DNA of 64,000 nt from Dyella lipolytica (GTDB taxonomy: Bacteria > Pseudomonadota > Gammaproteobacteria > Xanthomonadales > Rhodanobacteraceae), in the NCBI RefSeq assembly GCF_030160075.1, contig NZ_BSNQ01000003.1, forward strand, positions 186,001 through 250,000, written 5' to 3'. The notes under the pieces were generated by a model. The model searched no databases and had not been told where the DNA came from. It was given only the letters and a program-made list of their open reading frames with translations. Shown here piece by piece: positions 28,245 through 38,825 of the stretch; the stretch's first letter is position 1; every line of letters starts with the position of its first letter. The position numbers were made by a program, and so were the translations under genes.

Positions 28245-28274
28245 TTGACCAGCAAACTGCTCGATCGTTATAAT
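28245..28274 (+). promoter_or_regulatory. Sigma-70-type promoter of rplU-rpmA
   Basis: TTGACC (28245-28250) and TATAAT (28269-28274) are separated by 18 bases and lie 67 bases before the rplU start, an almost consensus promoter for the ribosomal protein pair. Confidence 0.8.
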
Positions 28275-28340
28275 CCCCAGTTCGCTGCGCCGGAATCGGT
28301 GGCAGCGAACCCAAGAGAATAACGACAGAAGGGCTTTCCC

Positions 28341-28655
28341 ATGAGTTATGCAGTCATCAAAACCGGTGGCAAGCAGTACCGCGTGCAGCAGGGCGATGTC
28401 CTGCGCGTGGAGCTGCTGAACGCCGAAGAAGGCGCCAGCGTGAAGTTCGACGAGGTGCTGCTGGTCGGCGCCGGTGAGTCGATCACCGTTGGTGCACCGA
28501 CCGTGGCCGGTGCCACTGTGAGCGCCACCGTGCGCAAGCATGGCCGCGCCGATAAGGTCCGCATCATCAAGTTCCGCCGCCGCAAGCACCACAAGAAGCA
28601 GCAGGGACATCGTCAGCATTTCACCGAAGTCGAGATCACGGGCATCAACGCCTGA
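28341..28655 (+). CDS. rplU: 50S ribosomal protein L21
   Basis: A 104-residue protein binding 23S rRNA. It has the N-terminal [17 protein letters not shown], the central [10 protein letters not shown] and the basic C-terminal [17 protein letters not shown] typical of L21. It is followed 20 bases later by rpmA, the universal pairing. Confidence 0.98.
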   Translation: MSYAVIKTGGKQYRVQQGDVLRVELLNAEEGASVKFDEVLLVGAGESITVGAPTVAGATVSATVRKHGRADKVRIIKFRRRKHHKKQQGHRQHFTEVEITGINA

Positions 28656-28675
28656 TTCAGCCGGAGTAGACAGTC

Positions 28676-28933
28676 ATGGCACATAAAAAAGGCGTAGGTT
28701 CATCCCGCAACGGTCGCGATTCGAACCCGAAATACCTGGGTGTGAAGATCTACGGTGGCCAGGCCATCGAGGCCGGCAACATCATCGTGCGTCAGCGCGG
28801 CACCAAGTTCCATGCCGGTACGGGCGTGGGTCTGGGCCGTGACCACACCCTGTTCGCGCTGGTCGACGGTACCGTCGAGTTCAAGACCCGCGGCGAGAAC
28901 AACCGCAAGTTCGTCAACGTCATCAAGGGTTGA
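28676..28933 (+). CDS. rpmA: 50S ribosomal protein L27
   Basis: An 85-residue peptidyl-transferase-centre protein starting [24 protein letters not shown]. The body has [21 protein letters not shown] and ends FVNVIKG. The N-terminal tail matches forms that are not proteolytically trimmed. It is in operon with rplU and ends before a strong terminator. Confidence 0.98.
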   Translation: MAHKKGVGSSRNGRDSNPKYLGVKIYGGQAIEAGNIIVRQRGTKFHAGTGVGLGRDHTLFALVDGTVEFKTRGENNRKFVNVIKG

Positions 28934-28944
28934 TCCCTTCCTGA

Positions 28945-30120
<1,176 letters not shown>

Positions 30121-30202
30121 GTCGACAAGCAGGGTCGCGTGAGCGCGGCCCATCGTTCATCATTGTGGCTTCGCGGCCGAGGGCCGCCGTTCGGAGGCCT
30201 TG

Positions 30203-31255
30203 ATGAGCAATCGCCGCGATTTTCTGAAGACTACGCTGCTGGCGACATCCGCGCTGGCTTTGCCAAACGTATCGCGCAGCGCCGCGTCGCTATCGGGCAG
30301 TGTTCCCGGCGGTGCCGGTGCGCGGGTCGTTTCCACCTGGGATTTCGGCGTACCTGCGAATCAGGCGGCGTGGGCCGTACTGGGCAAAGGTGGGAAGCCG
30401 CTGGACGCCGTCGAGGCGGGTGCGCAGATACCCGAATCGGATCTGTCTAACCACAGCGTCGGGAGGGCCGGTTATCCCGACCGCGACGGCAAGGTCACGC
30501 TCGACGCCAGCATCATGGACGGTGACGGCCGTTGCGGCGCGGTGGCGGCGCTCGAACACATCGGGCACCCGATCAAGGTGGCGCGCAAGGTGATGGAAGA
30601 CACGCCGCACGTGCTGCTGGTCGGCGACGGTGCGCTGGAGTTCGCGCTACAGCAAGGCTTCACCCGGGAAAACCTGCTGACGCCGGAGTCCGAGAAAGCG
30701 TGGCACGAGTGGCTCAAGCAAGCGAAGTACAAGCCGGTAGCCAACAGCGAGAATCTCGACTACCACCGCAGCCTGCCGGCCCCCGGCATGCCCGGAGGCA
30801 AGAACAATCACGACACCATCGGCATGCTGGCCGTCGATGCCAACGGCCGCCTCGCCGGTGCCTGCACGACCAGCGGCATGGCGTGGAAGCTACACGGCCG
30901 CGTGGGCGACAGCCCGATCATCGGCGCGGGCTTGTACGTCGACAACGAGGTGGGCGGCGCGACTTCCACAGGCGTAGGCGAAGAAGTGATCCGCAATGCC
31001 GGCAGTTTTCTAGTCGTCGAGCTGATGCGCCAGGGGCGCAGTCCGCAGGAAGCTTGCGAGGAAGCCGTGCGGCGCATCGTGAAAAAGCATCCCGACGGTG
31101 CGAAGGAAATACAGGTCGGCTTCCTTGCCTTGCGCCGCGATGGCGAATGCGGCGCCTATGCCATCCAGAAGGGTTTCACCTACGCCGTTTGCGATGTGCG
31201 CAAACAGGACCTCCTGCTGGCTTCGCCCAGCGTCTACCAGACGACGTTTACCTGA
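30203..31255 (+). CDS. Tat-exported N4-(beta-N-acetylglucosaminyl)-L-asparaginase (glycosylasparaginase)
   Basis: Ntn hydrolase that splits GlcNAc-asparagine, releasing aspartate. The N-terminus SNRRDFLKTTLLATSALAL is a twin-arginine signal. The self-cleavage site is Asp-Thr in NNHDTIGML, making T205 the N-terminal nucleophile of the beta chain; STWDFG, GNG-like VGDGALEFAL and TSTGVGEEVIRNAGSF are further family motifs. The start is the ATG after GGAGG; a TTG just upstream is not needed. The stop overlaps the cutC ATG. Periplasmic glycopeptide scavenging is the likely role; the family is firm, the substrate an inference. Confidence 0.9.
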   Translation: MSNRRDFLKTTLLATSALALPNVSRSAASLSGSVPGGAGARVVSTWDFGVPANQAAWAVLGKGGKPLDAVEAGAQIPESDLSNHSVGRAGYPDRDGKVTLDASIMDGDGRCGAVAALEHIGHPIKVARKVMEDTPHVLLVGDGALEFALQQGFTRENLLTPESEKAWHEWLKQAKYKPVANSENLDYHRSLPAPGMPGGKNNHDTIGMLAVDANGRLAGACTTSGMAWKLHGRVGDSPIIGAGLYVDNEVGGATSTGVGEEVIRNAGSFLVVELMRQGRSPQEACEEAVRRIVKKHPDGAKEIQVGFLALRRDGECGAYAIQKGFTYAVCDVRKQDLLLASPSVYQTTFT

Positions 31256-32013
31256 TGCCACGACAAACATTGCTCGAGGTTGCGGCCGGTTCGCTCGCGT
31301 CGGCGCTGGCGGCGCAGGAAGGCGGCGCAGATCGCGTGGAGCTTTGCGGGAGTCTGGCCGAGGGTGGCATCACGCCTTCATGCGGCGTGATTGCGTTGGT
31401 GCGCGATCGTGTTCGTATACCGATCTACGTGCTGATCAGGCCGCGTGGCGGCGACTTCCTTTACGAAGACGCCGAGTTCGAGATCATGCAGCGCGATATC
31501 GAAACCTGCGTGCATCTGGGCTGTGATGGCGTGGTCATCGGCGCGCTGAATGCCGATGGTTCGGTCGATCCGCGCTGTCGAGAGCTGGTGTCCGCGGCAG
31601 GCACCTTGGGTGTCACGTTTCACCGCGCCTTTGATGCCAGCGCGAGCTTGCCCCGCGCGCTGGACGAGGCGATCGCCATAGGGTGCGAGCGCGTGTTGAC
31701 GTCGGGCGGATGCGCGAATGCCTTGCAGGGTTCCAAGGTGATCGCCGGTCTGGTGCAGCAAGCGGCGGGTCGCATCACCATCATGGCCGGCGCGGGAATT
31801 CGCTCGACGAATCTGGCCGAGGTAGTGAGGCGTAGCGGAGTGGATGAAGTCCACGGCTCGGCGCGTGCGGTCCATCGCTCGCTGATGCGCTATCGCAATC
31901 CGGCGCTGCAGGATTTGTCGCCGGATACGGAGCGGACCAGCGTCGCTGAAGTGCGCGCGATGAAAGAGCGGCTCAAAGCGCTAGCTCATCTTCCCAAGGG
32001 AGCGGGGGGATAA
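31255..32013 (+). CDS. cutC: CutC-family protein
   Basis: A 252-residue TIM-barrel protein historically linked to copper homeostasis, though that role is disputed. Family motifs are LLEVAAGSLASALAAQEGGAD, RVELCGSLAEGGITPS, PRGGDFLY, GVTFHRAFDAS, RVLTSGGCANALQG, ITIMAGAGIRSTNL and EVHGSARA. The ATG overlaps the stop of the preceding amidase gene, showing coupling. The long upstream open frame is a shadow of that gene. The actual biochemical function is uncertain. Confidence 0.9.
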   Translation: MPRQTLLEVAAGSLASALAAQEGGADRVELCGSLAEGGITPSCGVIALVRDRVRIPIYVLIRPRGGDFLYEDAEFEIMQRDIETCVHLGCDGVVIGALNADGSVDPRCRELVSAAGTLGVTFHRAFDASASLPRALDEAIAIGCERVLTSGGCANALQGSKVIAGLVQQAAGRITIMAGAGIRSTNLAEVVRRSGVDEVHGSARAVHRSLMRYRNPALQDLSPDTERTSVAEVRAMKERLKALAHLPKGAGG

Positions 32014-32024
32014 GGGTGCAAACG

Positions 32025-32048
32025 AAAAAGCCGGCGTTTCCGCCGGCT
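32025..32048 (-). terminator. Intrinsic terminator of rpsT
   Basis: The stem AGCCGGCG/CGCCGGCT (32029-32048, 4-base loop) is followed on the minus strand by CTTTTT, 30 bases after the rpsT stop. Confidence 0.85.
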
Positions 32049-32077
32049 TCTCGCCAACCCGATCGAACGTTTGGAGC

Positions 32078-32341
32078 TTAAGCCAGTTCGCGAATCTTCG
32101 CGTTCAGGCGGCTCTTGTGACGGGCGGCTTTGTTCTTGTGGATCAGGCCGCGGGCGGCGTAACGATCCATCACCGGCTGGGCAGCTGTGAAAGCGGCCGT
32201 GGCGGCAGCCTTGTCCTTGGCCTCAATGGCCTTGACGACCTTCTTCAGGGCGCTGCGCACCATGGAACGGGCGCTGACATTGCGCAGGCGGCGCTGCTCG
32301 GACTGGCGCGCACGCTTCTTCGCGGACTTGATGTTAGCCAA
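32078..32341 (-). CDS. rpsT: 30S ribosomal protein S20
   Basis: An 87-residue basic protein that binds the 5' domain of 16S r[24 protein letters not shown] and the C-terminal [18 protein letters not shown] are diagnostic. It is monocistronic and divergent from murJ, the standard arrangement. Confidence 0.98.
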   Translation of the reverse strand: MANIKSAKKRARQSEQRRLRNVSARSMVRSALKKVVKAIEAKDKAAATAAFTAAQPVMDRYAARGLIHKNKAARHKSRLNAKIRELA

Positions 32342-32386
32342 GGTAGAACTCCGGAAATGAATTGCTTGGGTTGGAAAAAGGCGACA

Positions 32387-32415
32387 ATTGTGACGTCAAT
32401 TTGCCGCTAGGTCAA
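32387..32415 (-). promoter_or_regulatory. Probable promoter of rpsT
   Basis: On the minus strand TTGACC (32415-32410) and CACAAT (32392-32387) are 17 bases apart, 46 bases before the rpsT start. The -10 is a weak match. Confidence 0.4.
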
Positions 32416-32596
32416 GCGGTTGGCCGTTTTTGGACGGTGTGAGCCGCTGATTCTACAAGGTTTTGACCAGGAACATCGGCTTTTTGCCATCGCACCGCCT
32501 CCGGCGTGCTGTCCCAAGGCCTCTGGTGGCTGTCAAACTACCTTCCCTGTGCCGGCGCCAGTCGCCGCTTTTCTCAATCCAGGTGTCGGCAAGGGC

Positions 32597-34204
32597 ATGA
32601 AATCTCCCAGCATGTTACGCGGGCTGCTTTCGTTCAGCAGCATGACCATGGTGTCGCGCGTGCTCGGGCTGCTGCGGGATATCTCGATCAGCCACGTGTT
32701 CGGCGCCAACGTCGCCACCGACGCGTTCTGGGTCGCGTTCCGCATTCCGAACTTCATGCGCAGGATGTTTGCGGAAGGCGCATTCGCTACCGCCTTCGTG
32801 CCGGTCTTCACCGAGGTGAAGGAGAAGGGCAGCCACGATGATCTGAAGGAGCTGATGGCTCGCGTTTCCGGCACCTTGGGCGGCGTCTTGCTGGTGGTCG
32901 CTGCGCTCGGCGTGCTGTTCGCGCCGCAGGTGGCAACGTTGTTCACGCCGGGCGCGCTGGGCGAGCCGCACAAATTCGCACTGACCGTCGAATTGTTGCG
33001 TCTTACGTTTCCCTTCCTGCTATTCGTTTCGCTGACGGCGCTGTCCGGCGGCGCGCTCAACAGTTTCCATCGCTTCGGGCTGCCGGCGCTGACGCCGGTG
33101 ATCCTCAATCTGTGCATGATCGCCGGCGCATGGTGGCTGTCGAGGCGTTTGCAGACGCCGATCCTTGCGCTGGGCTGGGCGGTCTTCGCCGCGGGCATTC
33201 TGCAGGTGCTGTTTCAAGTGCCGGCGTTGCGCCAGCTCGATCTGCTGGCATGGCCGCGTTGGGGATGGAACCATCCCGATGTGCGCCGGATCATGCGCCA
33301 GATGGTGCCGACTTTGTTCGGCTCGTCGGTATCGCAGATCAATCTGCTGTTCGACACGGTCATCGCCTCGTTGCTGATTTCCGGTTCGCAGACGTGGCTG
33401 TCGCAAGCGGATCGTTTTCTGGAACTGCCCTTGGGCGTATTCGGTGTTGCGCTTGGCACGGTGATTCTTCCATCACTGTCGCGGCATCACGTCGCCACCG
33501 ACCACGAGGGTTTCTCCAAGGCGCTGGATTGGGGTCTGCGCACCACGCTGTTGATCGCCGTGCCGGCGATGTTCGGATTGATGTTGCTGGCCGAACCGCT
33601 GGTGGCCACGCTGTTTCAGAACGGCCAGTTCCGACCGTTCGATACGCGCATGGCGACGCTGTCTGTCACAGCATTGAGTTTTGGCGTACCCGCCTATGCG
33701 CTGGTGAAAGTACTGCTGCCCGCGTTCTACGCACGAAAAGATACGCGTACGCCGGTCCGCGCTGGCGTGGCTTCACTGCTCACCAACATGCTGCTCAACG
33801 CGGTATTCCTGCTGATGTTGTACGCGATGTGGGCGCCATCCGAATTGAAAGCGGGGCCGTTGCTGGATGGTTTGTCCAAGGTGCCTGGATTGCACCTGGC
33901 CTTGGGCATGGCCAGCGCGCTCGCCAGCTACATCAACCTACTGTTGCTATGGCGCTGGTTGCGGCAGGCGGATATCTACCAGCGCCAACCGGGATGGGGC
34001 CGCCATCTTGCGCGTCTGGCGGTGGCTTGCGCGGCGATGACGGCGGTCCTGCTGTGCGGGCGCTGGTACTGGCCGGACTGGACGCAGATGCAGGTGATCG
34101 GTCGCGTGTGGCGACTGGCGCTGCTGGTCTGCACCGGTGGTGCGACGTACGTGGCCGTCCTGTTCGCCACCGGCTTTCGTCTACGCGAATTGCACCACGC
34201 TTGA
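32597..34204 (+). CDS. murJ: Lipid II flippase MurJ
   Basis: Inner membrane MOP-superfamily flippase of peptidoglycan precursor. The 535-residue product is hydrophobic throughout, with about 14 membrane segments, and has family motifs VSRVLGLLRDISISHVFG, DAFWVAFRIPNFMRRMFAEGAF, AFVPVFTE and QINLLFDT. The first 59 codons of the open frame upstream have no homology and contain no plausible start region; the ATG at 32597 has AAGG before it. It starts the murJ-ribF-ileS-lspA run. The 255 bases between rpsT and murJ hold the divergent promoters. Confidence 0.95.
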   Translation: MKSPSMLRGLLSFSSMTMVSRVLGLLRDISISHVFGANVATDAFWVAFRIPNFMRRMFAEGAFATAFVPVFTEVKEKGSHDDLKELMARVSGTLGGVLLVVAALGVLFAPQVATLFTPGALGEPHKFALTVELLRLTFPFLLFVSLTALSGGALNSFHRFGLPALTPVILNLCMIAGAWWLSRRLQTPILALGWAVFAAGILQVLFQVPALRQLDLLAWPRWGWNHPDVRRIMRQMVPTLFGSSVSQINLLFDTVIASLLISGSQTWLSQADRFLELPLGVFGVALGTVILPSLSRHHVATDHEGFSKALDWGLRTTLLIAVPAMFGLMLLAEPLVATLFQNGQFRPFDTRMATLSVTALSFGVPAYALVKVLLPAFYARKDTRTPVRAGVASLLTNMLLNAVFLLMLYAMWAPSELKAGPLLDGLSKVPGLHLALGMASALASYINLLLLWRWLRQADIYQRQPGWGRHLARLAVACAAMTAVLLCGRWYWPDWTQMQVIGRVWRLALLVCTGGATYVAVLFATGFRLRELHHA

Positions 34205-34220
34205 ACGTTATACTTGCCCG

Positions 34221-35174
34221 ATGATGAAACTGTCCCGGGACGTTGCGGGGCCGTGCGTGGCCCCCGGCGGCAGTGTGATTGCGGTCGGTGCTTTCGACGG
34301 CCTGCACCGCGGTCACCAAGCCCTGCTGAGCGAAGTGCGCGAACGTGCGCAGGCTCTCGGCTGCATGCCCGTCGTGGTGAGCTTCGAGCCGCTGCCGCGC
34401 GCTTATTTCTCGACCGAGCCGGTACCGCGTCTGTCCAGCGTGCGCGAGAAGCTGCGTGGCTTCGCAGCCGCGAGCATGCAACACGCGCTGCTGTTGCGTT
34501 TCAACAAAGCACTGACGGCGATGTCAGCCGAGGATTTCGTGCAGCGCGTGCTGATCGAGCGGCTCAACGTGCGCGAAGTCTGGGTGGGCGCGGATTTCCG
34601 CTTCGGCCACAAGCGCGCCGGCGATGTCGCCATGCTGGAACGGATGGGCGCGGAACGCGGATTTGCCGCGCATACCATGCCTGCCGTTTCGCTGGATGGT
34701 GAACGCGTCTCCGCCAGTCGGGTGCGGGCCTTGCTGGCAGCTGGCAATTTCGGCGCCGCTGCGCCGCTGCTCGGACGGCCCTTCGTGATCGAAGGCAAGG
34801 TGGAATACGGCAAGCAGCTCGGCCGCACGCTCGGGTTCCCGACCGCCAATATCCACCTGCGCGAACGGGCGACGCCGGTGCATGGCATCTTTGCCGTGCG
34901 CGTGGGTCTGGGTGAAAGCGCGTGCAGCTGGCCGGGCGTGGCCAGCCTGGGTACGCGGCCGACCGTCAACGAAGTCCCCGAGCCGTTGCTGGAAGTCCAC
35001 CTGTTCGATTTCGACGGCGATCTGTACGGTCAGCGCATGGCGGTCGAGTTCGTGGCCAAGCTGCGCGAGGAGATGAAATTCGACGATTTGGACGCATTAA
35101 AGGCCCAAATGAGTCATGATGCGCGCTCGGCCCGGGAGATCCTGGGCATGAACCCCGCCCTGATCAACGCGTGA
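34221..35174 (+). CDS. ribF: Bifunctional riboflavin kinase/FAD synthetase
   Basis: Makes FMN and FAD from riboflavin. The 317 residues comprise an N-terminal FMN adenylyltransferase domain (AVGAFDGLHRGHQALL HIGH-like motif, VVSFEPLPRAYF, SASRVRALLAAGNF) and a C-terminal flavokinase domain (GRTLGFPTANIHL, GIFAVRVGLGE, VEFVAKLREEMKFD). Two adjacent ATGs at 34221 and 34224 are both possible. It lies 16 bases after murJ and precedes the ileS leader. Confidence 0.95.
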   Translation: MMKLSRDVAGPCVAPGGSVIAVGAFDGLHRGHQALLSEVRERAQALGCMPVVVSFEPLPRAYFSTEPVPRLSSVREKLRGFAAASMQHALLLRFNKALTAMSAEDFVQRVLIERLNVREVWVGADFRFGHKRAGDVAMLERMGAERGFAAHTMPAVSLDGERVSASRVRALLAAGNFGAAAPLLGRPFVIEGKVEYGKQLGRTLGFPTANIHLRERATPVHGIFAVRVGLGESACSWPGVASLGTRPTVNEVPEPLLEVHLFDFDGDLYGQRMAVEFVAKLREEMKFDDLDALKAQMSHDARSAREILGMNPALINA

Positions 35175-35185
35175 AAGGCAACGAC

Positions 35186-35257
35186 ATGAGTTCCCATTAC
35201 ATGCCAGCCATCCGCAGTACGTCCGCGAAAGCGGCCGTGGCGATCATTATTATTTGA
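35186..35257 (+). CDS. Candidate isoleucine-rich leader peptide of ileS
   Basis: A 23-codon ORF in the 221-base gap between ribF and ileS, too short for normal gene calling. The ATG at 35186 has AAAGG seven bases upstream. The peptide ends AAVAIIII and then TGA, so the last four sense codons (ATC ATT ATT ATT, 35243-35254) are all isoleucine. This is the layout of attenuator leader peptides (such as those of ilv and thr operons), placed directly before the gene for the enzyme that charges tRNA-Ile. Stalling at these codons when charged tRNA-Ile is scarce would change folding of the RNA downstream. The ORF and codons are seen; the regulatory role is inferred. Confidence 0.65.
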   Translation: MSSHYMPAIRSTSAKAAVAIIII

Positions 35258-35313
35258 AGCACCCGCCGAAGCGCGTGCGCTTGCCGCCGCGCGCGGCGAG
35301 CAACAAGCACGAG

Positions 35314-35387
35314 GCTTCGGTTCCCCCTGGCATCGAAGCGGAACGAACCGGTGATGCCGTCGTAGTGATGGCATCCCTCAGACGGCA
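35314..35387 (+). promoter_or_regulatory. Alternative RNA stems between the leader peptide and ileS
   Basis: Several perfect complementary pairs overlap and exclude each other: GCTTCG 35314-35319 with CGAAGC 35334-35339; CGGTTC 35318-35323 with GAACCG 35345-35350; GGCATC 35329-35334 with GATGCC 35353-35358; GATGCC again with GGCATC 35370-35375; and TGCCGTC 35355-35361 with GACGGCA 35381-35387. The last would end eight bases before the ileS ATG, whose ribosome binding region is weak. No U-tract follows, so control would be translational or Rho-dependent rather than by an intrinsic terminator. Confidence 0.5.
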
Positions 35388-35395
35388 CCCGAGCG

Positions 35396-38254
35396 ATGAC
35401 CCAGGACTACAAGAACACCATCAACCTGCCGCAGACCACTTTCCCCATGCGCGGCGACCTGCCCAAGCGCGAGCCGGGCTGGCTGGCCGAATGGGAAAAG
35501 GCGGGGCGTTACCACCAGATCCAGGCCAAGACGACCGGCCGCCCGATGTTCGTGCTGCACGACGGTCCGCCGTATGCGAACGGCGCCATCCATATCGGCC
35601 ATGCGGTCAATAAGATCCTCAAGGACATCGTCGTCAAATCGAAGCTGCTGTCCGGCTTCCACGCGCCCTACGTGCCGGGCTGGGATTGCCACGGCATGCC
35701 GATCGAAATCCAGGTCGAAAAACAGTTCGGCAAGAACCTGCCGCCCGCCGAAGTGCAGCGCAAGGCGCGCGCCTATGCGGCCGAGCAGATCCAAACGCAG
35801 AAGGCCGACTTCAAGCGCCTCGGTGTGCTGGGCGATTGGGATCGTCCGTATCTCACGATGGATCACACCAACGAGGCATCCGAGATCCGCGCGCTGTCGG
35901 AGATGCTGCGCAAGGGCTACATCTATCGCGGCCTGAAACCGGTGAACTGGTGCTTCGACTGCGGCTCGGCGCTGGCCGAAGCGGAGGTCGAATACGAAGA
36001 CAAGACGGACATCGCCATCGACGTGGGCTTCGCCTTCGACGATCCCGCGGCTGTGGCCAAAGCGTTCGGTCTCGACAAGCTGCCCAAGCCCAACGGCCAG
36101 ATCGTGATCTGGACCACCACGCCCTGGACGATTCCCGCCAACCAGGCGCTCAACCTGCACCCGGAATTCAGCTACAGCCTGGTCGATACGCCGAAGGGCT
36201 TGCTGATCCTCGCTACCGAACGCGTGGAAGAGTGCCTGAAGACGTACGGTTTGGAAGGCCACATCATCGCGTCCGTACCAGGTACTGCACTGGGCGAGCT
36301 GAGCTTCCGTCATCCGCTCTACGCGGTCGATCCGGGCTACGGGCGCCTGGCGCCGGTGTATTTCGGCGACTACGTGACGCTCGACACCGGTACCGGCATC
36401 GTCCATTCCTCACCGGCCTATGGCGTGGAAGATTTCCTGTCGTGCAAGGCGCACGGCATGAAGGATGCCGACATCATCAGTCCGGTGATGGGCGACGGCC
36501 ACTACGCCTCCACACTGCCGCTGTTCGGTGGCATGTTCCTGTGGAAGGCCAATCCCAAGATCGTCGAAGCACTGGAGCAGGCCGGCTCGCTGCTGCACCA
36601 TCACAAGTACGTGCACAGTTACATGCACTGCTGGCGACACAAGACGCCGATCATCTACCGCGCCACGTCGCAGTGGTTTGCGGGCATGGATATCACACCG
36701 AAAGACGGCGGCAAGACGTTGCGCGAAACCGCGCTGGATGGCATCGAAGCCACGCGCTTCTATCCTGCGTGGGGCAAGCAGCGTCTGCACTCGATGATCG
36801 TCAATCGCCCGGACTGGACTCTGTCACGCCAGCGCCAGTGGGGCGTGCCGATGGCGTTTTTCGTCCACCGTGAAACCGGCGAGCTGCACCCGCGCACGCC
36901 GGAGTTGCTGGAGGAAGTTGCCAAGCGCATCGAGAAGGATGGTATCGAAGCGTGGCAAAGCATCGAGCCCAGTGATTTCCTGAGCGAGCAAGATGCCGCG
37001 CTCTACGAGAAGAATCGCGACACGCTTGACGTGTGGTTCGATTCGGGCACCACGCATTGGCACGTATTGCGCGGTTCGCACGTAGACGTATCCACGTTCC
37101 CTGCCGACCTGTATCTGGAAGGTTCCGACCAGCATCGCGGCTGGTTCCACTCTTCGCTGCTTACTGCATCGATGCTCGATGGTCAGCCGCCGTACAAAGC
37201 GCTGCTTACGCACGGCTTCACCGTGGACGGGCAGGGCCGCAAGATGTCCAAGTCGCAGGGCAACGTGGTCGCGCCGCAGAAGGTGATGGATACGCTGGGT
37301 GCGGACATTCTGCGTCTGTGGGTGTCTTCCGCCGATTACCGCAACGAGATGTCGGTATCCGACGAGATCCTGAAGCGTGTGGCCGATGCGTATCGGCGCA
37401 TCCGCAACACCGCGCGCTTCCTGCTCGGTAATCTCGACGGTTTCGATCCCGTGAAGCATCTCGTGCCCGTTGATAAGAGCGTGCTCCTCGACCAGTGGGC
37501 GGTAGGGCAGGCGTTCGAAGTGCAGCAAGCGGTAGTCGCTGCCTATGAGCGCTACGACTTCCCCGAGATCATCCAGCGCGTGCAGAACTTCTGCACCAAC
37601 GAAATGGGTGCTTTGTACCTCGACATCACCAAGGACCGCCTCTACACCATGCCGACCGAAAGCCTCGGCCGGCGCAGCGCGCAGAGTGCGATGTACCGCA
37701 TCCTGGAAGCGCTGGTGCGCTGGTTGGCTCCGGTGCTGTCGTTCACTGCCGAAGAAATCTGGCAGCACATGCCGGGCGAGCGCGGCGAAACCGTGCTGTT
37801 CGAAACCTGGTACGACGGCCTGGTGAATACGCAAGGCGCACCGGAACAACGCCGCTACTGGGCCGATCTGCTGGCGATTCGCGACACCGCATCGCGCGTG
37901 CTCGAAGACATGCGCAAGGCCGAACGTATCGGTGCGGCATTGGAAGCCAAGCTGGTGCTGCACGCCGATCCGGCAACGACCGCCCGTTACGCGGCGACCG
38001 CGGATGAGCTGCGTTTCTTTTTCATCACTTCCGAACTGAGTTTCGCACCGCTGCAGGCCGATCCGAATGAAGTGGCCGCGCTGACCTTGGAGGACGGCGA
38101 AGTGCATGTTGCCGCCAGCGTAAGCGACGCCGCCAAATGCGTTCGCTGCTGGCATCGCCGCGATGACGTGGGTAGCAACCCCGCACATCCGGAGCTTTGC
38201 AGCCGTTGTGTCAGTAACGTGGAGGGGCCGGGCGAAAACCGGCGCTGGTTCTGA
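35396..38254 (+). CDS. ileS: Isoleucyl-tRNA synthetase
   Basis: Class I synthetase charging tRNA-Ile, 952 residues. Seen are the N-terminal [21 protein letters not shown], the HIGH motif in [20 protein letters not shown], the editing (CP1) region with [14 protein letters not shown], the KMSKS loop in [12 protein letters not shown], and a C-terminal zinc finger CVRCWHRR...CSRCVSNV. The start is certain from alignment with E. coli IleS. Ribosome binding sequence before it is poor, which fits regulation by the upstream leader. lspA begins two bases after the stop. Confidence 0.98.
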   Translation: MTQDYKNTINLPQTTFPMRGDLPKREPGWLAEWEKAGRYHQIQAKTTGRPMFVLHDGPPYANGAIHIGHAVNKILKDIVVKSKLLSGFHAPYVPGWDCHGMPIEIQVEKQFGKNLPPAEVQRKARAYAAEQIQTQKADFKRLGVLGDWDRPYLTMDHTNEASEIRALSEMLRKGYIYRGLKPVNWCFDCGSALAEAEVEYEDKTDIAIDVGFAFDDPAAVAKAFGLDKLPKPNGQIVIWTTTPWTIPANQALNLHPEFSYSLVDTPKGLLILATERVEECLKTYGLEGHIIASVPGTALGELSFRHPLYAVDPGYGRLAPVYFGDYVTLDTGTGIVHSSPAYGVEDFLSCKAHGMKDADIISPVMGDGHYASTLPLFGGMFLWKANPKIVEALEQAGSLLHHHKYVHSYMHCWRHKTPIIYRATSQWFAGMDITPKDGGKTLRETALDGIEATRFYPAWGKQRLHSMIVNRPDWTLSRQRQWGVPMAFFVHRETGELHPRTPELLEEVAKRIEKDGIEAWQSIEPSDFLSEQDAALYEKNRDTLDVWFDSGTTHWHVLRGSHVDVSTFPADLYLEGSDQHRGWFHSSLLTASMLDGQPPYKALLTHGFTVDGQGRKMSKSQGNVVAPQKVMDTLGADILRLWVSSADYRNEMSVSDEILKRVADAYRRIRNTARFLLGNLDGFDPVKHLVPVDKSVLLDQWAVGQAFEVQQAVVAAYERYDFPEIIQRVQNFCTNEMGALYLDITKDRLYTMPTESLGRRSAQSAMYRILEALVRWLAPVLSFTAEEIWQHMPGERGETVLFETWYDGLVNTQGAPEQRRYWADLLAIRDTASRVLEDMRKAERIGAALEAKLVLHADPATTARYAATADELRFFFITSELSFAPLQADPNEVAALTLEDGEVHVAASVSDAAKCVRCWHRRDDVGSNPAHPELCSRCVSNVEGPGENRRWF

Positions 38255-38256
38255 GC

Positions 38257-38751
38257 ATGACCATGCGAAATCCATCCAATGCGTTGCCCTGGTTGCTGGT
38301 CTCGGTGCTGGTCATTGCACTCGATCAGCTCAGCAAACTCTGGGCGCTGTCGGCGCTGCAGCCGGTCGGTACGCCGCATCCAGTGATTCCCGGCTTCCTC
38401 AACTGGACGTTGGCCTTCAACACGGGCGCAGCTTTCAGTTTTCTTGCCCAAGGTGGCGGATGGCAGCGGTGGTTCTTCGTGCTGCTTGCGGTGGCGATCA
38501 GTGTGGCGCTGGTAGTGTGGCTTGCACGCACCGCGCGGCGCGAATGGCGCACGGCGTTGCCGCTTGCGCTGGTGATCGGCGGTGCGCTGGGCAATCTCAT
38601 CGACCGCCTGCATGCGTCGCAAGTTACCGACTTTATCCAGGTGTATTACCGCGATTGGTATTACCCCACGTTCAACGTGGCCGATTGCGCCATCTGCGTG
38701 GGCGCGGTGTTGCTGATCCTGTTCGGTCTGCGCTCTCCGACGCAGGCCTGA
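38257..38751 (+). CDS. lspA: Lipoprotein signal peptidase (signal peptidase II)
   Basis: Aspartic protease of the inner membrane that removes prolipoprotein signal peptides. The 164 residues form four membrane segments. The motifs are DQLSKLW, FNTGAAFSFL, and the two catalytic aspartates in GALGNLIDRL and FNVADCAI. It is translationally linked to ileS (2-base gap). The fkpB and ispH genes that often follow are absent here. Confidence 0.96.
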   Translation: MTMRNPSNALPWLLVSVLVIALDQLSKLWALSALQPVGTPHPVIPGFLNWTLAFNTGAAFSFLAQGGGWQRWFFVLLAVAISVALVVWLARTARREWRTALPLALVIGGALGNLIDRLHASQVTDFIQVYYRDWYYPTFNVADCAICVGAVLLILFGLRSPTQA

Positions 38752-38825
38752 GCGCGTCGTCAGGGCATCATCGATTGGCAATTCCGGCACGGATACGTCG
38801 AAAACATCTGGCAAGGAAAAGCAAT

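Noticed and set aside
35175-35395. T-box riboswitch before ileS
   Set aside because: No T-box consensus or terminator with U-tract is present; the leader-peptide model fits better.
36824-38275. A 483-codon leftward open frame over ileS
   Set aside because: Antisense shadow of ileS, whose KMSKS and zinc motifs lie in this interval.
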